Assembly (NCBI GenBank): GCA_964584815.1
Contig: CAZPBO010000006.1
Coordinates: 1 to 53,420 of the forward strand
Direction: 5' to 3'
DNA length: 53,420 nt
Source of the DNA: CAZPBO01 sp964584815
GTDB taxonomy: Bacteria > Planctomycetota > SKW154
The position numbers and the translations under genes were made by a program. The notes below the pieces were generated by a model that saw nothing but the letters and a program-made list of their open reading frames with translations, did not search any database and was not told where the DNA came from. Positions 49,940 through 53,420 of the stretch are shown piece by piece; position 1 is the stretch's first letter; each line of letters starts with the position of its first letter.

Positions 49940-51520
49940 ATGCTGGGCGTGGACATTGACGGCGATATCGTGAATGTCGTTGAGGTAAAAGAGACAAGCG
50001 GGGGAGCGGTGCTTTTCGGTTACGCGACAGCAAAACTCCCCCAGGATATGAAGTCTGACACTGTGGCTGTCGGAACACTGCTTGAGCGGATGATAGCAAC
50101 GAGGGGTTTGGCTGGTAGCGAAGCCGTAACCTGCATAGAAGGAACAGACACTTTTGCCAAACAGGTCTCCTTCCCTCAGATGCCGGACGCCGATTTGCGC
50201 AACGCCGTTTGGTGGGAAGCGGAACGAACAAGCCCATTTCCGCTGCAAGAGGCGGAGTTTGCGTATCATCTGATAAAGGAGGTGACATTTTCGGACGGAA
50301 GTCGGAAGGTAGATGTTCTGGTGGCGGCGGCGAAAAAGGAACGGCTACAAGAGCGTGTCAAGGTGCTGGAGGCGGCGGGACTCACTCCCGTGGGGGTGGC
50401 GGTAAGGGCACTGGCGCTCCTTGCGGCACTCAAAAACAACATCCCAAAAGATGCAGCCACCGCCACAGTCCTCATTGACATCGGCAGGTCATTCACCACA
50501 TTCGTCGTCTGCGAGGAAGGACATCCCACTTTTATCCGAGAAATGCGTATCGGGGACGCCGATTTCACCGAATCCATATGCGCAGAGATTGGCGTCTCTC
50601 CCGAAGCGGCGGAACTCCTAAAACGCAGACACGGCATCGCGCTGAAGGAGGAAGAGCAACGGCTGCTTGCTATCGCGGTNNNNNNNNNNNNNNNNNNNNN
50701 NNNNNNNNNNNNNNNNNNNNNNNNNNNNNNNNNNNNNNNNNNNNNNNNNNNNNNNNNNNNNNNNNNNNNNNNNNNNNNNGGAGCACCTGTAAAGATTGCC
50801 AACCCGTTGGCACAACTGCGCTCGGGCAGCCCCACGGTGAAGAAAGAGGAAATTGAAGCCACAGGAACCGCCTTCACAGTGGCATACGGACTTGCGCTTC
50901 AGGAGTCACGCAAACACATAAACCTTATGCCTGCCCGCAAGGCGCCCACACGCCCCGGCAGACTCCACATCACCCAGGTGGGAGCGCTCTTTCTGGCTGC
51001 CGCCATATCGCTTTTCGCCGCCCTCCTCACCGTCAGACTCTCATATTCCGCCCAGATATCCGCGGTGGAGGAGGAGTGTAAAATCCTTGCCCCCAAGAAC
51101 AGAAAGGGACCCGCGCTTGTGGAGCACCTCAAACGCGCAAAAGCGTCTCTGTCAATCGCGCGCAAAGCGTGGGATGCCGTCCCCGACTGGCGGGAAGTGA
51201 TGCGTAAAATCTCGGGCGTTCCCCAGCAGGGAACTCTCTGGTTCCGCACACTCTCCTTTGACGCCGCCTCCGACCAGAACGGAAACCCCACACACTACAA
51301 ACTCCGTATAGAAGGCTACTCCTACAACGCACAAGCGGTGACCAGTCTTGCAGTGGCACTCAGCCATCTCCCAGAAATGTCCGACATCCGCACAGAATCG
51401 CTTCTCCCTGTCACCCTCGGAGATGAGGTCTTTTCTCGCGACCTGTTTCTGTTTGTGATAACAGGAAAATTGAGGTTGAAGGATTGGCAGCGATTCAAAA
51501 ACCTGAACGCAGAAAGATGA
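49940..51520 (+). CDS. Fused PilM-PilN type IV pilus/type II secretion alignment protein
   Basis: About 526 codons, 33 of them within the gap at 50680-50779. The first ~330 residues are an actin-like PilM ATPase: 'LGVDIDGDIVNVVEVK', 'AVWWEAERTSPFPLQEAEFA' (20), 'ATVLIDIGRSFTTFVVCEEG' (20) and 'FTVAYGLAL'. After it comes 'KHINLMPAR', matching the INLLP-type N-terminal motif by which PilN binds PilM, then one membrane helix and a ferredoxin-like PilN periplasmic domain. In well-known systems these are two genes; here one reading frame covers both. ATG 49940 gives the family-like start but lacks a good ribosome site. pilO-like and pilP-like genes follow with overlaps. Confidence 0.8.
   Translation: MLGVDIDGDIVNVVEVKETSGGAVLFGYATAKLPQDMKSDTVAVGTLLERMIATRGLAGSEAVTCIEGTDTFAKQVSFPQMPDADLRNAVWWEAERTSPFPLQEAEFAYHLIKEVTFSDGSRKVDVLVAAAKKERLQERVKVLEAAGLTPVGVAVRALALLAALKNNIPKDAATATVLIDIGRSFTTFVVCEEGHPTFIREMRIGDADFTESICAEIGVSPEAAELLKRRHGIALKEEEQRLLAIAXXXXXXXXXXXXXXXXXXXXXXXXXXXXXXXXXXGAPVKIANPLAQLRSGSPTVKKEEIEATGTAFTVAYGLALQESRKHINLMPARKAPTRPGRLHITQVGALFLAAAISLFAALLTVRLSYSAQISAVEEECKILAPKNRKGPALVEHLKRAKASLSIARKAWDAVPDWREVMRKISGVPQQGTLWFRTLSFDAASDQNGNPTHYKLRIEGYSYNAQAVTSLAVALSHLPEMSDIRTESLLPVTLGDEVFSRDLFLFVITGKLRLKDWQRFKNLNAER
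50680..50779. other. Assembly gap, 100 N, inside the pilMN gene
   Basis: Exactly 100 N within the PilM-like part. The reading frame is the same on both sides. Confidence 0.98.
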
Positions 51521-52047
51521 TATGGCTTGTGGCGATGGGTGTTGCGGGTCTGTCCATCGTCCTGATGGGGCTTTCTGTGGCTTCCGCCAGCAGGGAGGCA
51601 AGAGCGGCTGAGAAGCGGCTGCGTCAAGCCAGGCGCCGGTTCCACGCCGTCATCCTGCGCCGCTTCCAACTTGACTCCACTCAACGCCAACTCACCCTCC
51701 TTGCCCGCCGCTTCGGCAACGAAACCGACTTCCCTTCCATCCTCCACTTCCTCACCACCACCGCCCGCGCCTGCGGTCTACACATAAAATCACTTAAACG
51801 ATGCCATCAGCAACCACCACCTGTAAAAACCTCAAAACAGGCTCCCGCTCCTGTGCTCGTTCGTGTTCCAGTCGTCATTGAGGTGACTGGACGCTTCCAC
51901 CAAGTCGCCGATTTCCTCGGTGACGCCACAAATGCGCATTTCATCTTCCAAATCAAAAAACTTGATATCACATCCGACACAGACCATCATCCAAATGTCG
52001 TCGTATCAATATATGGAGATGTCGTTTTCATTAAGGAGACGGAATGA
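51517..52047 (+). CDS. PilO-like pilus alignment protein
   Basis: 176 residues from ATG 51517, overlapping the pilMN stop as ATGA. One N-terminal membrane helix ('IWLVAMGVAGLSIVLMGLSV', 20), a short coiled coil with many Arg, and a C-terminal ferredoxin-like domain with 'DFPSILHFLTTTARACGLHI' (20) and 'IEVTGRFHQVADFLGD', the latter being the PilO/GspM pattern. It would pair with the PilN part to form the inner-membrane alignment complex. Confidence 0.75.
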   Translation: MIWLVAMGVAGLSIVLMGLSVASASREARAAEKRLRQARRRFHAVILRRFQLDSTQRQLTLLARRFGNETDFPSILHFLTTTARACGLHIKSLKRCHQQPPPVKTSKQAPAPVLVRVPVVIEVTGRFHQVADFLGDATNAHFIFQIKKLDITSDTDHHPNVVVSIYGDVVFIKETE

Positions 52048-52661
52048 GACGCTTTATGATGCTACTGCAGGAGAACAGAGTAGTGGTGCTGGCGGTGGTT
52101 CTTTTCACCATCATCGGCGCACTCATATACACCCATACATCACCGTCCCCTATAACATCCGCCAAACCAGCGACCCCTGTGACCATCCATTATGACCGTG
52201 CAGAGCCTGTCCCTTATCCTATCAGCCACCATCCGTGGGGACACGACCCATTCGTGTCACCCTTTATTGAGGAACGCGCCGAATATCTTAAGAAGATAGA
52301 AGAGGAGAAACGCCGTAAGGAAGAAGAGGAAGCGCGCAGGAAGCGTGAAGAGGAGATGCGCAAGAAGAGAGCGGAGGAGGAGAGGAGGCGGCGTGAGGAG
52401 GAGGAGAGGAAGCGGCGTGAGGCACAGGAAAGGGAGCGTCAGAAGAAGCGTCTTGCCACGATTGCAAGAAAGATAAAGATATCTGGTGTTATGGTGCTTC
52501 CGGGCGGAGGTGTTCAGGTTTTCCTCAATGGACGCGCCTGCGTTCCGGGCAGTTCCGTCTGGCAGGATGGTGAGCGTTTCAGGGTCGTCAAAGTGACGGA
52601 AAATTTGGTGGTTCTTGAGGACAAACTGGGGCAGCAGCATCAACTGGAGATTGAGAAGTGA
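52044..52661 (+). CDS. PilP-like protein with charged coiled-coil stalk
   Basis: 205 residues, overlapping the pilO-like gene by four bases. Unlike classical PilP lipoproteins it starts with a membrane helix ('RVVVLAVVLFTIIGALIY') and no lipobox. A Lys/Glu/Arg-rich helix of about 60 residues follows (around 75-140). The C-terminal beta domain ('ISGVMVLPGGGVQVFLNGRA', 20; 'FRVVKVTENLVVLED') is like PilP/GspC HR domains that contact the secretin. The secretin gene (pilQ) is not adjacent. The next gene, coaB, overlaps its stop as GTGA. Confidence 0.65.
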   Translation: MRRFMMLLQENRVVVLAVVLFTIIGALIYTHTSPSPITSAKPATPVTIHYDRAEPVPYPISHHPWGHDPFVSPFIEERAEYLKKIEEEKRRKEEEEARRKREEEMRKKRAEEERRRREEEERKRREAQERERQKKRLATIARKIKISGVMVLPGGGVQVFLNGRACVPGSSVWQDGERFRVVKVTENLVVLEDKLGQQHQLEIEK

Positions 52662-53290
52662 GATTCCTTGTTACGGCGGGTCCCACCCGTGAGTGGATTG
52701 ACCCAATCCGCTACATCAGCAACGCCTCAAGTGGCAGAATGGGCTATGAGGTGGCTCGGCAGGCGCTGAAACGCAACCACACCGTAACCCTGATAAGCGG
52801 TCCGACAAATCTCCGTCCGCCACGCGGTGTTCAAACAATCCCTGTGGAGACGGCGCTTCAGATGCATTCGGCTGTTCTGCGACATCTTCCTGAAGCAGAT
52901 GCGCTTGTTATGACCGCCGCTGTCGCAGACTTCAGACCCGCAAGAAAGTCAAACCGCAAAATCAAGCGCAAATCACCCCTTAACCTTAAATTGCTACCCA
53001 ATCCTGACATCCTCGCTGATGCCGCAAAAATCAAGCGCCCACACCAAATCTTTGTCGGCTTCGCACTTGAGGATTCCATCAACGCGACTGAAAACGCTTT
53101 AAGAAAACTTAAAACAAAACACCTTGACCTTGTTGTGCTGAACACGAAACAGACCATCGGCGCCGAACGCTCAACATTCATCCTCATCACAAAAGATAAA
53201 AAGATGCAGCAACTTGAGTGCACAAAGCGCACGCTCGCCGCCAAAATCGTCCGCTTCGTTGAGGAGGCACTCGGCTGTGACACCACTTGA
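52658..53290 (+). CDS. coaB: Stand-alone phosphopantothenate-cysteine ligase (CoaB)
   Basis: 210 residues, starting at GTG 52658. Rossmann-like fold with 'VTAGPTREWIDPIRYISN', 'SSGRMGYEVA', 'SGPTNLRPP', 'VMTAAVADFRP' and 'VVLNTKQTIG', the CTP-binding and dimer elements of CoaB. In most bacteria CoaB is the C-terminal half of the bifunctional CoaBC; here no decarboxylase domain precedes it and the gene follows the pilP-like gene. It forms 4'-phosphopantothenoylcysteine for CoA. A separate coaC is expected elsewhere. Confidence 0.9.
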   Translation: MRFLVTAGPTREWIDPIRYISNASSGRMGYEVARQALKRNHTVTLISGPTNLRPPRGVQTIPVETALQMHSAVLRHLPEADALVMTAAVADFRPARKSNRKIKRKSPLNLKLLPNPDILADAAKIKRPHQIFVGFALEDSINATENALRKLKTKHLDLVVLNTKQTIGAERSTFILITKDKKMQQLECTKRTLAAKIVRFVEEALGCDTT

Positions 53291-53420
53291 GGCTCTCATA
53301 CTTGGCTGCGTTCAAGGACTGACGGAGTTCTTGCCTGTTTCATCAAGCGGGCATCTGCTTTTTGCGTCGCGCCTTTTTGGTCTGCAGGAGGGTTTCATAG
53401 ATTTTGCGGTGGCGGCGCAT
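53277..53420 (+). CDS. uppP: Undecaprenyl-diphosphatase, 5' end only
   Basis: The first 48 codons, from GTG 53277, overlapping coaB by 14 bases, with GAGGAGG 9 bases upstream. The sequence 'PLEALILGCVQGLTEFLPVS' (20) then 'SSGHLLFASRL' contains the UppP/BacA active-site motif (Q-G-x-T-E-F-L-P-x-S-S-S-G-H). It recycles undecaprenyl pyrophosphate for wall and LPS synthesis. It is cut by the window end. Confidence 0.92.
   Translation, partial: MTPLEALILGCVQGLTEFLPVSSSGHLLFASRLFGLQEGFIDFAVAAH

Noticed and set aside
49592..50269. Minus-strand 225-codon frame opposite the pilM part
   Set aside because: Cys/Arg-rich shadow of the PilM coding strand with no recognisable domain.
1..53420. CRISPR array, insertion sequence, integrase or prophage
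   Set aside because: No direct repeat array, transposase or phage-like gene was found; repeats are confined to coding repeats in the lipoprotein and kinase genes.

Overview
The window is a scaffold piece (five runs of exactly 100 N) from the chromosome of an uncultured diderm, probably anaerobic bacterium. Outer-membrane life is shown by lolC/E-lolD, lnt, several lipobox proteins, an LpxL/HtrB-type acyltransferase, gmhB (LPS heptose) and type IV pilus alignment genes. Anaerobic aromatic metabolism is suggested by a had-oah pair from the benzoyl-CoA pathway. The very large Ser/Thr kinase with a repeat tail, the VWA/HEAT protein and the TIGR03545/TIGR03546 pair recall planctomycete-like or related candidate phyla, but no taxonomic marker here settles the phylum.

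Layout. 1-8.0 kb, plus strand: a beta-propeller lipoprotein, a giant lipoprotein of seven Ig-like repeats plus Gly-rich modules, and a VWA/HEAT secreted protein. 8.2-10.5 kb, plus strand: had and oah, ending convergently against a tRNA-Glu(CTC) gene. 10.6-27.4 kb, minus strand: a nearly continuous directon, read right to left, of TIGR03546, TIGR03545, lysS, lolC/E, lolD, FHA-GAF-HD protein, DUF2225 protein, hotdog thioesterase, small coiled-coil protein, Thi4-like protein, PBP4, MoxR, MobA, acyltransferase, IspF, Lnt, a membrane-anchored coiled-coil protein and an iron-sulfur flavoprotein. Many of these genes overlap by 1-14 bases, so translation is probably coupled. 27.6-28.8 kb, plus strand: a MerR-like DNA-binding protein overlapping a FliA/WhiG-type sigma factor, preceded by a perfect 27-bp palindrome. 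28.7-38.2 kb, minus strand: acyl-CoA ligase, amidase, GspK-like protein with a LamG tail, an unknown secreted protein, glmS and gmhB. 38.5-40.5 kb: a NarX/NarL-type two-component pair. 40.6-49.8 kb, minus strand: lipoprotein, kinase, recG, two CNNM/CBS proteins, fabG. 49.9-53.4 kb, plus strand: a fused PilM-PilN protein, PilO-like, PilP-like, a stand-alone CoaB, and the start of uppP.

Taken together the region is mostly cell-envelope biogenesis (lipoprotein maturation and sorting, peptidoglycan hydrolysis and precursors, LPS, pilus or secretion parts) mixed with signalling (FHA, kinase, HK/RR, alternative sigma) and housekeeping genes. The least ordinary elements are the orphan had-oah pair, the MerR-sigma module with its palindrome, a strong 16-bp inverted repeat in the leader of the acyl-CoA ligase, a mobA gene with no standard start codon upstream of its conserved N-terminus, a degenerate HD-GYP domain, and the PilM-PilN fusion.
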